A stretch of 64,000 bases of DNA from positions 185,371,122 to 185,435,121 of the forward strand of contig CP136069.1 of assembly GCA_032622095.1 (NCBI GenBank). Direction: 5' to 3'. The notes below the pieces were generated by a model. The model searched no databases and was not told the origin of the DNA. It saw nothing but the letters and a program-made list of their open reading frames with translations. Of this stretch, positions 12,687-24,079 are shown in pieces (positions within the stretch are counted from its first letter, which is position 1; the number at the start of each line of letters is the position of its first letter). Made by a program: the position numbers and the translations under genes. Source of the DNA: Siphonodentalium dalli (lineage: Eukaryota > Mollusca > Scaphopoda > Gadilida > Siphonodentaliidae).

Positions 12687-12837
12687 ATGGATGTTGTTGA
12701 AGAATTGTTCTCCAAACTGGACCGGACTACGGAATGCCGATCGCTCCTTAAAAAGCATCTCTCGAGAGCACTGCTAGATGAGCTAAAGACTCGTAAGACT
12801 GGTTTAGGTGGGACACTTTCTGACTGTATCAAATCAG
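12687..12837 (+). CDS. AK: Arginine kinase exon 1 (N-terminal helical domain)
   Basis: Encodes residues 1-50 plus one base of codon 51. The ATG at 12687 has G at -3 and +4, and it yields an N-terminus (MDVVEELFSKL) that aligns with known arginine kinases. The run CRSLLKKHLS and the KKTG-type segment RKTGLGGTLSDC are typical of the small N-terminal domain. The donor is GTAAGA at 12838 (phase 1). The frame stays open upstream to 12543, and acceptor-like sites end at 12664 and 12680. An untranslated upstream exon is therefore possible, and an upstream second kinase domain, as in some clams, cannot be excluded from this window. Confidence 0.92.
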
Positions 12838-12945
12838 GTAAGACGTACATCGAAGCTACACTTTAATCAGGGAGATCACTGAGTCGCGGCAGAATTGGAT
12901 TAATCCAGCCCCGTTCCGTGGTTTCAGAGATGCATCCACCCCCGA

Positions 12946-13083
12946 TTCCGTGGTTTTATTGCTACAGATCAAAGTTCTGGAGTAGCATTTCCATATATGG
13001 AGCATTTGAATATTCATGACTTCCATATACATGTATGGAAATGCTACTCCAGAACTTTGACCTGTAGCTCTAAAACCACGGAA
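12946..13083. mobile_element. Foldback element in intron 1
   Basis: TTCCGTGGTTTTA on the left pairs with TAAAACCACGGAA on the right. Further in, GGAGTAGCATTTCCATA pairs with TATGGAAATGCTACTCC, leaving a loop of about 34 bp. It begins about 108 bp downstream of the exon 1 donor, so a stable hairpin would form in the pre-mRNA beside that splice site. Confidence 0.8.
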
Positions 13084-13582
13084 ATAGGATGAAACAAGAG
13101 GTTTAAAGAACACGAAACTCCATTAACGCATTTTGACATATGTAACTTGAAAGAAATTGAAGATGAATCTCGTTTCATCAGGGCGTTGCCCTCATTATCG
13201 TGATCTCAGAGTATCCCTCTTAAAATTTCTACCTGAAGAATTTCCAAATTATTTTAACCACGACAATTATCCAAATATCATTAATATCTCTCTGACGCAT
13301 TTAACAAAAGAAATAATTATTTATATAATTCCTAGTTATTGAGGCACAGACTCAGTATGAGTGTTCATTGCTTCAAATGTGCTTTCTTCAGTTAGCGTGG
13401 ACAAATTATAATTTCTTATCGAAATGGCCATGTATCGATCAAGGGAATTGAGATTAAGAAAGCTACCGATTCTATATTCTAGACATATACGCAATAAATT
13501 AGAATGAAAGTATAAACTCACTTGGCTCTTTACGCTCCCAAATACACCTTACAATATTCGCTTTTGAATTGAATTTTTTCCC

Positions 13583-13675
13583 GATATCGAAATAGGCCGA
13601 TAATAGGTCTAGAATATGTCGATAATATGTCAATAATAGGTCGCTAACATAGGTCGATAAATACGATCATTATAG
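13583..13675. repeat. Degenerate ATAGGTCGATAAT tandem repeat
   Basis: Six or so imperfect units of the type AATAGGTCGATAAT lie in intron 1. Confidence 0.6.
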
Positions 13676-14412
13676 GTCACAGAAAGACGCATTGACGTCA
13701 TACAAAATACAACTCTGAACACGATGTATGGGTCATGCTAAGAATTAGTAATCATAACTTGTAAATTGTAAAGGGTCGCCATAAACAGCCAAACAACCAC
13801 TTAATGAAAGAATTTGTAGGAAATGTAGCATGTAGGTTGAGAATGAAGAACACTTACTTGTGGACAGCAACACATATGATAAGTTGCGTAAACACTTCTT
13901 TGATTAGATAGGGATGACGAGTGATAAATTTATTAGATTGAATTATGGCCAAAATGTTCAATACATAATACATAACAACGAGCCTCATACATACAACATA
14001 ATCTGCAAAATGGTCCGGACATAATTCAAAGAAAGGACAAATTCTACTGATGTTGAATCATTGTTGACATTGTTATACATATATATTTTTTTTTTACATC
14101 GGTGTACGTTTTATGTCATTAAACTATTTATCTATACAAAAACAGCCATTCGCATGGCATGGAACTGAACAGATCGCTCTGTGTTAGTCCTGAGAACAGC
14201 TAACAATTATCTAATGCGATGATCTGGAAGAAAGACGTTCATCGAATTTTAGATATTTTCATGAATACATGATTGTGTTCGAATGTCAACTCCAATGGAG
14301 ATAACTGAACCTACTCTTGGCAGACACATGCATCACTGGAAGCCGGGTGAACATTTAAGCGCACTGTGGTAGAATTATGACTTCAATTACTGCGTGTAGA
14401 ACTTCTCCCAAG
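13676..14412. other. Intron 1, no recognisable feature
   Basis: AT-rich intronic sequence without a supportable gene or repeat. Confidence 0.4.
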
Positions 14413-14628
14413 CAAGCCTTGAAATAGTTCTTTGCAGAATGAGGTCCCCCAGAGGGTGAATTTAGTGATGCTACCCCGCATGGCGGGCTAGCATAACCAA
14501 ATTCTCCCTCTGGGGACCTCATTCTGATTACACCTCAGCAGAATGAGGTTCCCAGAGGGTGAAGTTAGTGATGCTAGCCCTCTGGGGACCTAATTCTGCA
14601 AATTACAGTCACGCTATTTCAAGGCTTG
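14413..14628. mobile_element. Nested palindrome (foldback) in intron 1
   Basis: The outer arms CAAGCCTTGAAATAG and CTATTTCAAGGCTTG enclose GCAGAATGAGGT and its complement. The inner block, CAGAGGGTGAA...TTAGTGATGCTA, occurs twice in tandem (about 14437-14524 and 14540-14600). This looks like a hairpin element that has been partly duplicated internally. Confidence 0.75.
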
Positions 14629-15132
14629 TCCTTAGCGATTCTGCAGAGCGGTATCATATAGACACTTAGTCGGAGAAAGGGACTCAATTTTGGCTAGAAA
14701 ATTTTCAGCCTTATATATTAAACTGTTGGTATAGTTATGAAAAGTAGTGACGTTTATTATAGTTGCTAGTTGTCAAAAAGTCGTCACTAAGTTAAAATTT
14801 GGTAATGTCATGACCAGTGGAGTTCTAGTGCGATGAGCACTGATTGTTACAACTGCATCATGAAACACTCCGAGCTTATTATATTTCTCATGGGAATCGA
14901 TGTCACGCCATCACCCCACACATTTTGGTACTTCTGTGCTTAGATAATAATAGTAAACACCTATGCAATTTAGTGCACCTTAATTCCAATCTGATGCAAT
15001 ACGGTACTATGGGTGATGGCGTGGTGGGGCGCACATCATTATGATACAACACCGTACTCAGCGTTGACTATACATGTATTAGTATTAGTAACGACAGAAA
15101 CAGAACATTATTGGTTGTGATTAAGAAAGGAA

Positions 15133-15330
15133 GGTAGCGGGTGTGTTATTGTGTGATACGGCGCTGTGGTCGCTAATGCATGTAGCGGGTGTGTGTGTTA
15201 TTGTGTGATACGGCGCTGTGGTTGCTAATGAATGTAGCGGGCGTGTGTTATTGTGTGATATGGCGCTGTGGTCGCTAATGAACGTAGCGGGTGTGTGTGT
15301 TATTGTGTGATGCGGCGCTGTGGCCGTTGT
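15133..15330. repeat. Minisatellite, about 50-bp unit, four copies
   Basis: The unit GTAGCGGGTGTGTG...TGTGATACGGCGCTGTGGTCGCTAATG recurs near 15133, 15182, 15234 and 15284. Confidence 0.85.
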
Positions 15331-15380
15331 GGTAGAATGTTCACACTAAATGTGACCCCAACGACCACAGCGCCGCACCA
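15307..15380. repeat. Hairpin made from minisatellite end
   Basis: GCGGCGCTGTGG at 15312 pairs with CCACAGCGCCGC near 15366, so the last minisatellite unit is followed by an inverted partial copy. Confidence 0.7.
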
Positions 15381-16290
15381 CCCAGGATAATTCATGCACG
15401 ACAAACATATGTATTACGTTGTGCACCAGTAGAAATGTATAACCAACCGACCACAAGGCATCGACTCGTTCATTATCGAACCATAATTTCGACATGAAGA
15501 TATTGAATTGCCCAGATGTTTCGACGAACACGTATCAACTTAAATGTTCGAATAGTATAGTGTAGTAAATATACTAAAATTGGCCACAACTTGTGCTTTT
15601 TGCGAAACCGTGTGGTATATAAGATTTGTGATTATCGCACTTATTTGTGATCACTTATCCGTATACTTTAAGAGTATATAATTATACACATTTCTCGAAT
15701 CAAGCTGAAGTCACACCTGAAGTATGTTCTGTATGCCAATCACAAGTTTTACAATCAGAGTGTCGCCAGATTCATTTCAACTTCCTCTAACAGCTACAAA
15801 AATGCAAATAAATTACTCTTAAAATGATATGTATATATAAGTGCATAAAGAAGCTTCCCAACTAAAAAACATTTATTGTATATTTCATTAATTATTTGTG
15901 TTGTTCTTGTTATTGTGTGGTATTGCTTTGTATATAGTATGTCGGATAAAAAAAATTGTTTCGAATACATACAATCAGTCAGGTTTAAAGTTACAACCCA
16001 AGGGAGAAGGCAAATTGAATTCTGAGAGTCAGTGAATTTTGTCTGATTCAAATAGGGTTGCACTTGGGAACTTAAAGGTGGACACTCCCACAATGGGGAC
16101 CCTCTGGCCACTTCCCTGAAGACAGGCGTACCCAGAATACTACTGTATATATAACTGTTACATGTATGGCCTTATGTGACAGACATTACGCCAAAGTAAA
16201 GCATAAATTACTAATTTACTACAAACTCTGCAATATAAATACATCCAATAAATCGACGTGCTTCCCTGCATGTTGACAGTTATTTCCAAC
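15381..16290. other. Intron 1, mostly unassigned
   Basis: No coding frame is convincing. CTTAAAGGTGGACACTCCCA near 16072 resembles MITE and hAT-type subterminal sequence found elsewhere in the window. Confidence 0.35.
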
Positions 16291-16291
16291 A

Positions 16292-16375
16292 ACTGTGCTC
16301 TACATACTGTGCTCTACATACTGTGATCTACATACTGTGCTCTACATACTGTGCTCTACATATTGTGCTCTCGCT
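16292..16375. repeat. 14-bp tandem repeat ACTGTGCTCTACAT
   Basis: Five to six tandem copies, one with a single change to GATCTACAT. Confidence 0.9.
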
Positions 16376-16516
16376 AATGAGATTGTTAACCTCTTTATAC
16401 TCTACGTATATACGTCCGTACTCATCTGTACGGGTGTAAAATGTTACGCTGTGTGATATACGTCCTAAACATCCATAATGAGCACACTGGTGATCGGCCA
16501 TTATTCTTAATTACAT

Positions 16517-16965
16517 ATGTGTGTGAGGGTGTGTGTGTGTGAGGGTGTGTGTGTGTGAGGGTGTGTGAGGGAGGGTGTGTGTGTGTGTGAGTGTGTCAAC
16601 CCAACGCTGTGAGGACATTCATATAGGAAAACAATGTCCTCACAATGTTAACAATTTTTTCCCTTAAGGCGACGGAAATTGTTATTTTTTGAAATTTTTG
16701 ATACTTTTTCGTCCGCACTAGGCGGAAATGATACTACGCATGCGTTACAAAGATTGCCGTTATTTCGTTAAAGGTACCCTCCGAGTTTGGATATATTTAC
16801 GAAATAACGAGGTCCTCACAACTACGGTATTGTTTGAATTTCTAAAGAAATGTCCCCACAACGTATGTAATACAAACAAGGGTGTGTGTGTGTGAGGGTG
16901 TGGGTGTGTGTGTGAGGGTGTGTGAGAGGGTGTGTGTGCGAGGGAGGGTGTGTGTGTGTGTGTGT
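16517..16965. repeat. Two (GT)n/GTGTGTGAGG microsatellites
   Basis: GTGTGTGAGG-type repeats occur at about 16517-16595 and again at about 16878-16965. The intervening sequence is unassigned. The minus-strand frame across 16760-17236 includes a translation of the second run. Confidence 0.85.
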
Positions 16966-17771
16966 TTCTATTCTCTGATATCTCCTGATAATATAGATAT
17001 TGAGAAAACAAATTGTAGATTTTTACAAAAGATGGAGAGCAGAATATAAAGAAAGACATCACATATATACAATATATATATACACCAATCTCCGTTGTTT
17101 TCTTATCATACAGCCCGGTGACATCTTCATCACCATCATCATCATTATCCATGCATAGGATATTGGTGGATGGAAGGGGTGTCGCCATAAAAAAGAATAT
17201 TAGGACTTGGGTGTTCTTATATGGCAAAATTATCATTGATTCCGAATCCGTTAGTTATACAGCAAAAAGTGCCAGCCAAGTATGGATTTCGGCCCTATTT
17301 CCAAGACCCCCCTCCATCCCGGAGATAGTCAAACGTCGATCTATGTACGTCGAGTGGTTCGTCTTATAATGAACAAATACGCCATGTGTTTATGTGTTCT
17401 GACTTGAAGTGACTTCTCTAAATTGCCATGCTGATATAGTGAAGAATTATGTGACATCCATTTTTCGAGACGATTTCGAGATGAACACTATACTACACAT
17501 GTAGGTCGGGTAGTTATAGTCGTTCCAGAGTAATTGCCGGAAGACTAACCTTCACACAAATGAGAAAACCATGCAGGCGCTGTCCATGCGATATTTAGCC
17601 TTCTATTTTGTCAAAAAAGAGACATTGGTTAATAATATACAATTAGCAATTTTTCAGCGCTATAAATTGACTAAATCATTGTCTTTGGATATCTGAGTTT
17701 AAAACTGGGAATTTCTTGTATGAGTTACTGGGTCTTTACACATACCCTCTTTTTCCACGTGGTTATAGCTC

Positions 17772-17956
17772 CAGGCCCGCAAGACTCCACCCACGACACG
17801 TCAGACTCCACCCACGACCCACAAGACTCCACCCTCGACCCGGTAAGGCTCCACCCTCGACCGGACAGACTCCACCCATGGCCCGGGCAGGCTCCACCAC
17901 GACCCGGACAGGTTCCACCACGACCCGGACAGGCTTCATCCACGACCCGGACGCCA
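17772..17956. repeat. 21-bp minisatellite ACTCCACCCACGACCCGGAC
   Basis: Eight to nine imperfect copies of about 21 bp lie in intron 1. Because the period is a multiple of three, all frames appear open across it, giving short proline/arginine-rich translations that I do not regard as genes. Confidence 0.85.
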
Positions 17957-18229
17957 ACTTGACCACCGCGCATTATGGATTAAACTTTACACATGTTTTG
18001 TTGTTCGTTGTCATGTCTGCTTAAACTGTTCGACGTTAGCATGAAACAAACGTGAGGGCGTGTATGAACCAGACAAAATGGCGATTGACTAAGATGGAAG
18101 CTATTTCCGGCGGTATACAACACTTATTTTAATTTCACTAAAGTTACAAATACATGTATGACGGAACACATCTAACAAAACTTACTATATGTGTTACACT
18201 GGCGTATAATCTGCCATTCGTGTGAAATT

Positions 18230-18865
18230 CCATTGTAAAAATCTAAAATGCCGGTAAAAATGACGACCTGGTCACCAGGTCCTGGTGTAGTAAAATTGTT
18301 AAAAAAAATTGTTAAATTTAATTAGACCGTTTCTATTTAAACAAAATTTATTGTACTAAATGACCAGTTACGCCACCATATGTGATGTCCAATCAAAATC
18401 CTATTATTGTGTGCCATATCACGGGGATTTGGACCTTGTGTGACCCTCAAACTCGAAGTTCGAGGTACCAAATTGCTAAGCATAATTAATGTCCTGAATA
18501 GAGCACACGAATGTACATGGTACTAATTATATGTCAGATATGGACCACCGTACTTATTTGAGTAGAAATGACGCCATCAGTATCCACAATATCGGACAAA
18601 TTAGCGATCAAAACAAAATTTGGCAGTTTTCGCTAAACGTCACAAGGTCGTGTCCATTTATACGAGAACTATTCTCAAATGAAATACCAGCTTTCGACCG
18701 AGTCCCAAGCCATATAACGTGTGTTACAAACCAGCCAATGAGTTCCCTATATATCCGCCCAACTGGTGTATCAAATCATACAAAGAGTTTCCTGTGCCAA
18801 ACAGCGGGTGTCCCAATTTCCAAACAACACAACAGGGGCGTATTCACTAAGTGGGTTTATTTTAT
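18230..18865. repeat. Dispersed repeat, first copy
   Basis: Blocks such as GTGTGCCATATCACGGGGAT and the run near TCGTGTCCATTTA recur in diverged form at 23400-24070 (GTGAGCCATATCACGAGGAT). The 113-codon plus-strand frame inside it is not recognised and is probably fortuitous. Confidence 0.55.
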
Positions 18866-19114
18866 AAACTAGGTAGTTTATTTGGTAGCGGCCGAATTCA
18901 CAATATACCTTTGCTTTGGCGTTAACGACACACGCTGTCGATGGTGTGATTGACCCAATCTATCAAATTTGCAGTTAGTATTTGTCAATGTAACATGATT
19001 AGATCGCGAGCACAAACCGGTCACAAATTGCATGCATAGATGTGTACATTACGGGTATAATTTTATAGGGACTCAGACTGCTGTGTATATTTCTACAGAA
19101 TGAGTTTTTAAGAA

Positions 19115-19510
19115 TCAGTGACGTGGCTAGAGGGTCTCCTTTGTGTGGGTGCCCTCCTTGATAATTCCAACTGCACTACCCCGTCAAACAGACCAAATAC
19201 ACGTTTGTGTAATTCCATTTGCACCCTGTGGGCACTAAACCGAGGGAGCAACATACTCTACTGAGTGAACCTTGGTTTTTTAGACTTGACCTGAATATTG
19301 CAATAACTCCTAACATATATAGTAGTCTAGCTCCACACAATTCACATGACCACGGGAAGGACGACCAAGATACACCGGACCGACCACGCTTCGGCTAGGT
19401 GTGAGAACATTTTGAACTCAGAATATGAAAATCGCAAAACATTGATATACCGGTTTCATATGTTCTGAAAAATACTATCCAGGGTCACAGCCTTTTTCCA
19501 GATGTTTCAA
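19115..19510 (+). mobile_element. hAT-type MITE fragment
   Basis: GTGACGTGGCTAGAGGGTCT and the following TTGATAATTCCAACTGCAC match the left part of the complete hAT-like element at 44069-45108. Later blocks (GACCGACCACGCTTCGGCTAGGTGTGAG) match its middle. No right terminus is evident. Confidence 0.6.
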
Positions 19511-19827
19511 CTTTTCGTACAGAAGTGAAACAAACGCTTTTTATTTATAATCCGTATCAGGAATAGACTAGGAAGGAACGCTCTGTTCTGTTACATCGTT
19601 ACATAGTTACATCGTTACATATACTGTGAAAATGGCTGTTTTTTTGTGAGACCCAAAAATCGTGTTGTATTTTTGCAATACATGTTCGTTTTTCTGGAAC
19701 ATATAATGTTCATATAGAAAAGTGGTTCAAGTATACTTATGTATCGAACTATTTCGACACTAGGAAAAATTCAAATGCAAATATAATTTATGTGAATTTT
19801 AGAGCGTAAACCACCAATTAGCTTTAA

Positions 19828-19882
19828 TTCTCCGCGCGGTAAAAATCGCATAACCACATGGAAACGGCCGTTCATTTCGTGT
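19828..19882. mobile_element. Half of a foldback MITE abutting exon 2
   Basis: GCGCGGTAAAAATCGCATA...GGCCGTTCATTTCGTG aligns with the right arm of the hairpin at 7802-7939 and its flank (about 7896-7950), at roughly 80 percent identity by eye. It ends only about 17 bp before the exon 2 acceptor. Confidence 0.55.
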
Positions 19883-19899
19883 TGAATTCTACCTTACAG

Positions 19900-20168
19900 G
19901 ATGCGTAAACCTGGAGGACAGTACTATGGGGTTATACGCCACCGATCAGGAGGCGTATTATGTATTCTCCGAACTGTTCGAACCCATAATCAGAGACTAC
20001 CACGGTATTCCTGCTAACATGCCCATCATACAACCACCAACAGACTTCGAAAGTGGCCTCTCCGAGCTCGTCAATTTGGATCCACATGGCAGAATAATTA
20101 ATTCAACCCGTGTCCGAGTTGGAAGAGCCATACAAGGAATACCATTCCCGCCACTCATGAGTAAACAG
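19900..20168 (+). CDS. AK: Arginine kinase exon 2 (specificity loop and first nucleotide-binding arginines)
   Basis: The acceptor TTACAG ends at 19899 and the donor is GTGAGT at 20169. The exon completes a codon begun in exon 1 and ends in phase 0 (269 nt). It encodes the guanidino-specificity loop, here DSTMGLYATD where most arginine kinases have DSGVGIYA-like sequence, then PIIRDYHG, and STRVRVGRAIQG. The two arginines of STRVR correspond to ATP-phosphate-binding Arg124 and Arg126 of the horseshoe-crab enzyme and are retained. The loop change (Thr-Met for Gly-Val) may alter substrate binding; that is inference. Confidence 0.96.
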
Positions 20169-20337
20169 GTGAGTTTCTGGTTATTATTTCTGTGAATTGA
20201 ATTGCTTTATTTCACTCAATCATATAAATTGTATGAGATACAGAGTGAAAAACTTATATACAAAGCTATGTACACAATGTTAGTATGGCCGTTGCGTTTG
20301 GCGTTTGAGGTCCGTAAGTGTCATTCGTCGTGTTCTA

Positions 20338-20925
20338 CGTCATCATCATCATCATCATCATCATCGTCATCTTCATCAACAACATCCTCATCATCATCAT
20401 CATCATCATCATCTTCATCATCGTCATCATCGTCATCATCATCATGATGATGATGATGATCATCATCATCATCATCATCTTCGTCGTCGTCGCCTTCGTC
20501 GTAATCATCATCCTCATTGCCATCATCATCATCATCATCGTCGCCGACGTCGGCGCCATCATCATCATCATCATCATCATCACCACTACCACCATCACCA
20601 TCCTACGCGCCATCATCGTCGCGAGTGTTTCAACATCGGCATGTATATATTCATTGTCTGTCATCATCATAATAATAGTCATCATCATCATCACCATCAT
20701 CATCGTCCTCGTCGTCGTCATCGTCATCGTCGTTATCATTATCGTCACCATCGTCATCATCAACAACGTGAACAACATCATAATCATCCTTCTCATAGTC
20801 ACAGTTGTCATCGTCTCGTCGCTATCATCGTCCAGTTGCCATCATCGTTATCGCGGTTGCATATCATTGTCACCACTATATCATCGTAATCGCCAAAATC
20901 GTCATCGTCATCATCATATTCGTCA
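20338..20925. repeat. (TCA)n/(TCG)n microsatellite in intron 2
   Basis: About 590 bp of ATC/CAT-type trinucleotides with TCG and TGA interruptions. All three plus frames stay open, giving poly-Ser, poly-His and poly-Ile translations, and the minus frame gives poly-Met. None is a gene. It starts about 170 bp after the exon 2 donor. Confidence 0.95.
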
Positions 20926-20947
20926 TATATAGTCGCTGTCTTTGTCA

Positions 20948-21541
20948 TCAGCTAGGCTTGTCGTTTAGTTTAGTCAATCCTAATTTTGTGAATATTGCAA
21001 GCTGTTTCAAAGTGCTTCTGTCTTCACATTGAAGCAAGTCTATCAGTTTGCTATTACTCGGTTGCTCGTGGTATAGTTTTGGTAAGTATTTACAGCGGAT
21101 GTCGGTCAGTGCCTCGCACGTTAAGGTGAAATGATATTCGTCCCCGACATCTTTATAACATAGTCGACATATTTGGGATTCCTTATTTGATGTATTTGGT
21201 AAGTATTTACAGCGGATGTCGGTCAGTGCCTCGCACGTTAAGGTGAAATGATATTCGTCCCCGACATCTTTATAACATAGTCGACATATTTGGGATTCCT
21301 TATTTGATGTATTTTCTTTCTTTTTGTTCTTCTCCCACCGAGAGGTCTCAATATGGAGTCTATGGTTAGCTGTTCTTAACTTTATAACAGAAAATGCCAT
21401 GTCTTGGGGAATAATCTTGAGGTATATTTCCAAACTTAACTCATGTTTAAAACTACCGTAAAATGTCCCCCGCGATGGACTTTCGATATCGTTGCGCCAT
21501 TGAGTCTCAAATAATTTATTACGTATTTTGCGATAGATTCC
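20948..21541 (-). pseudogene. Reverse-transcriptase C-terminal fragment with duplicated zinc-knuckle
   Basis: The minus-strand frame is open from about 21541 to the stop at 20948. It contains ETQWRND, IKLRTANHRLHIETSRW, CRLCYKDVGDEYHF, TLTCEALTDIRCKYLP and LKQLAIFTKLG. This order (HRLPIE..RW, CxxC...GDEYH...C, KYLP) is the C-terminal tail commonly attached to reverse transcriptases of non-LTR elements in molluscs and cnidarians. A 39-residue block carrying CxxC...H...C is tandemly duplicated (117-bp period, starting near 21081 and 21198). No reverse-transcriptase core is present, so this is a 5'-truncated fragment in intron 2, antisense to the host gene. Confidence 0.65.
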
Positions 21542-22012
21542 TCAAGCTACTACTAGATCCCATGAATCTCAGACTGGGACAGATGCCCCCGCATGGCATG
21601 CACGTATGCATATATATAGCTAAAACTTGAGAGGGTCTTATGTTAAATTACAACCATTCATAACTCAAAATAATATATATATCAACACACAAAACTCATA
21701 AAAGATAATAAAAATAAGGTAAGTCTTAATTCATCGCCGGTCCAGGTTCGGAATGGGGGGGGGGCGTTGCTTCCTGCTGTCGTGGCATCCACCCATGCAC
21801 AGTAGACAAACACCTACCGTGCATGGGCAGATAGTACTTACAAACTCACAAACCCTACAAACGCTCTTCGGTGAAATTACAGCATCCAAAGTGAGTTGTA
21901 GGAGAGGGCTAACAGTGAATTATGTCGGAATAGCACCATCCAATTACTTACATGTCCCAATGTTCGTACATTAATCGACTATTGGCGATTATGTCCCCGA
22001 CTGGTTGGTTAA

Positions 22013-22305
22013 TAGGGGCGTGGTCACTAGGGTTAATTAGTGGGAAATGTGTTGCTTTAAACCAACGGTAGCATATTTTGTTCACTTTTGGTAAAACTTT
22101 TGGTCTGAAATGGCCACCAGTTAAACAATTTGAACCTTATGGGGTGTCAGGTTAAAAATTCCCAATAGTTGGAAAGTTTGAGGTACCAAGGAGGGATACA
22201 GATGGTATCTCGCTTTGTTGGAGTTTGATCTGGTTCAATGGGGGCAGTGCAGTTGGTATGTTCAATGTGGACACCCCTCGCGGAGACCCTCTAGCGTGAT
22301 GGGCT
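22013..22305. mobile_element. Short hAT-type MITE upstream of exon 3
   Basis: AGGGGCGTGGTCACTAGGG at the left and GGAGACCCTCTAGC at the right resemble the two inverted ends of the element at 44069-45108, but the right terminus is eroded. The right end lies about 40 bp before the exon 3 acceptor. Confidence 0.5.
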
Positions 22306-22345
22306 AAGATAGATTTTATCAATCTAAATATCTGAACTATTTCAG

Positions 22346-22494
22346 GAGAGAGAAGACGTAGAATCGTGTATCGTCAACGCGCTCAGTGGACTCACTGGAG
22401 AACTCAAGGGAGATTACTACTCTCTGGAGACGATGAGTGATGAAGCCCGCAAGAAAATGATAGCTGACCACATTCTATTCAAGGACAGCAGCAA
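22346..22494 (+). CDS. AK: Arginine kinase exon 3
   Basis: The acceptor CTATTTCAG ends at 22345 and the donor is GTAATC at 22495. The exon enters in phase 0 and leaves two bases of the next codon (149 nt). It encodes ALSGLTGELKGDYYSLETMS and IADHILFKDSS, matching the conserved stretch before the catalytic domain (ELKGTYYPL and DDHFLFKEGD in well-known arginine kinases). The donor departs from the GTAAGT consensus at positions +5 and +6. Confidence 0.95.
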
Positions 22495-22929
22495 GTAATC
22501 TTCATAGCTACGCAATACAATAAAACTAATATTCAAGAACATTTATACATATTATTGCCGACGAATGGAATTAAAATTAGGTTAATGAACCCTAAAACTG
22601 GACAAAATATGCAAAGAAAATAATGACAACGTAATTAAGTCAACCCCAATCCGTTATTATGTCAAATTAATTGAAATAATATTTAAAGCTGGTTTATCTC
22701 TTCCTATATACTTTTTATATAGTTTCCGGTGTATAGAATAATATATATGAGTCTAAAACACCAGTACGAAATTGATTGTATGTAATATCAATATTAGTTG
22801 ACAGAAGTCTTTCAAAGACAGGGGTTTTATTTTATAATTATGTGCCGTGGACCAGAACATGAACGATAGCAGAAAGTCTGTTGTTACTCTTCGTGTAGGA
22901 TTAGAAAACGCAAAACACATGACACGGGT

Positions 22930-23110
22930 TTATGGGGCCCAGCGGTTCAGTTGGTATGGTGCGTGGCGCATTAGGTCAACATAATCCATTCGTGTACATC
23001 AAAGCTTTGATGGGCGGGTTCCTCGATTCGAATAAAATATCCACCCCCCGAAGTCAAATAAATAGTAATTTGGTAGCATTATTTCGGTCATGCATCTTTA
23101 TAGTCTGGTC
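22930..23110 (+). mobile_element. tRNA-like SINE candidate
   Basis: GCCCAGCGGTTCAGTTGGTA resembles a pol III A box and GGGTTCCTCGATTCGAAT resembles a B box about 90 bp later. The segment from GGTTCCTCGATTCGAAT through CCCCCGAAGTCAAATAAATA and TGCATCTTTA is shared with the ends of the MITE-like copies at 27.8-28.1 kb, 30.1-30.5 kb and 43.6-44.0 kb. It could be a SINE or a partial copy of that family. Confidence 0.45.
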
Positions 23111-23389
23111 GTTGAAGCATTGGATCTAGAATAAATTGTTGACAGGCTGTTTTTTGTGTGTCGTTTTGTCGGGCAGAATCTGGGGAACAACATATCCAAA
23201 ATCCGCTTTGGGGAAAATTTTCTAGAGCATTTTGAAAAAAAGGTCCTATTTGTGGTTTTTATGTATGATTTTCCGTTCCTTATTAAATATACACTTGCAT
23301 GGCATTTAAATTAAAAGTCATACAGATGTCAGAACATGCAACATAAACAAATTAGTATTATTGTCACGACAGACGTATGTCATTTCATG

Positions 23390-24075
23390 TACAGTTCGAT
23401 TGTCAAAATTCAAAATGGCGGACAAAATGGCGACCGAAAGTGGTAAAATTGGATAATTTTCGCAAAATTTCACCAGATCGTTTCCATTTAAATGGCCATT
23501 TGTGCCAACATATGCCATTTTAAATCAATGTCTGATAATTGTGAGCCATATCACGAGGATTGGAAATTTGGGCCCTTCAGTATCCGTCAAATTTGAAAAA
23601 GATGTACTAAAAACTATAATTTTCATGCCCAGAATAACCTCACATCGAACACACCAGTGTACTGAATACTCATTAGATGTCAGCTATGAACCACTAGTGT
23701 ACATTTTAGCAGAAATGAGCCCATCAGTTCTCAAAATAGGGACACTATGGCTACCGAAAGTAGTAACATTGGGCATAGTTCATCTGATTGTTTCCATTTA
23801 GATGAAAACAATTATGTAATGGCTAGCACTATGGTCAGATCCTAATCCGATAATATTTAGCTATATGTCGATATGTTGTCCCTATAGTGTCCCAAAATTG
23901 CTATCGAAAGTCAAAAATTTAAATAAATTTTGTCATTGATTTCTAACTAAATCTTCTCATATCGAATATAATCCAATGAGTATCCAAACAACTGAACGGG
24001 TGTCCCAAACCTTATAAGGAGCGTAAAACCACGCAACGGAGTCTCAACCACCTTCTAATAATATACCAAATTAAT
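23390..24075. repeat. Dispersed repeat, second copy
   Basis: Related to 18230-18865. It begins with AAAATGGCGGACAAAATGGC, linking it to the 170-bp unit family of the 5-kb palindrome. Two partial internal repeats (AGATCGTTTCCATTTA and CTGATTGTTTCCATTTA) suggest tandem origin. Confidence 0.55.
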
Positions 24076-24079
24076 CTGG

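Noticed and set aside
20202-20932. Long plus-strand frames rich in Ser, His or Ile and a minus-strand poly-Met frame
   Set aside because: They are translations of one CAT/ATC microsatellite that is open in several frames, inside an intron.
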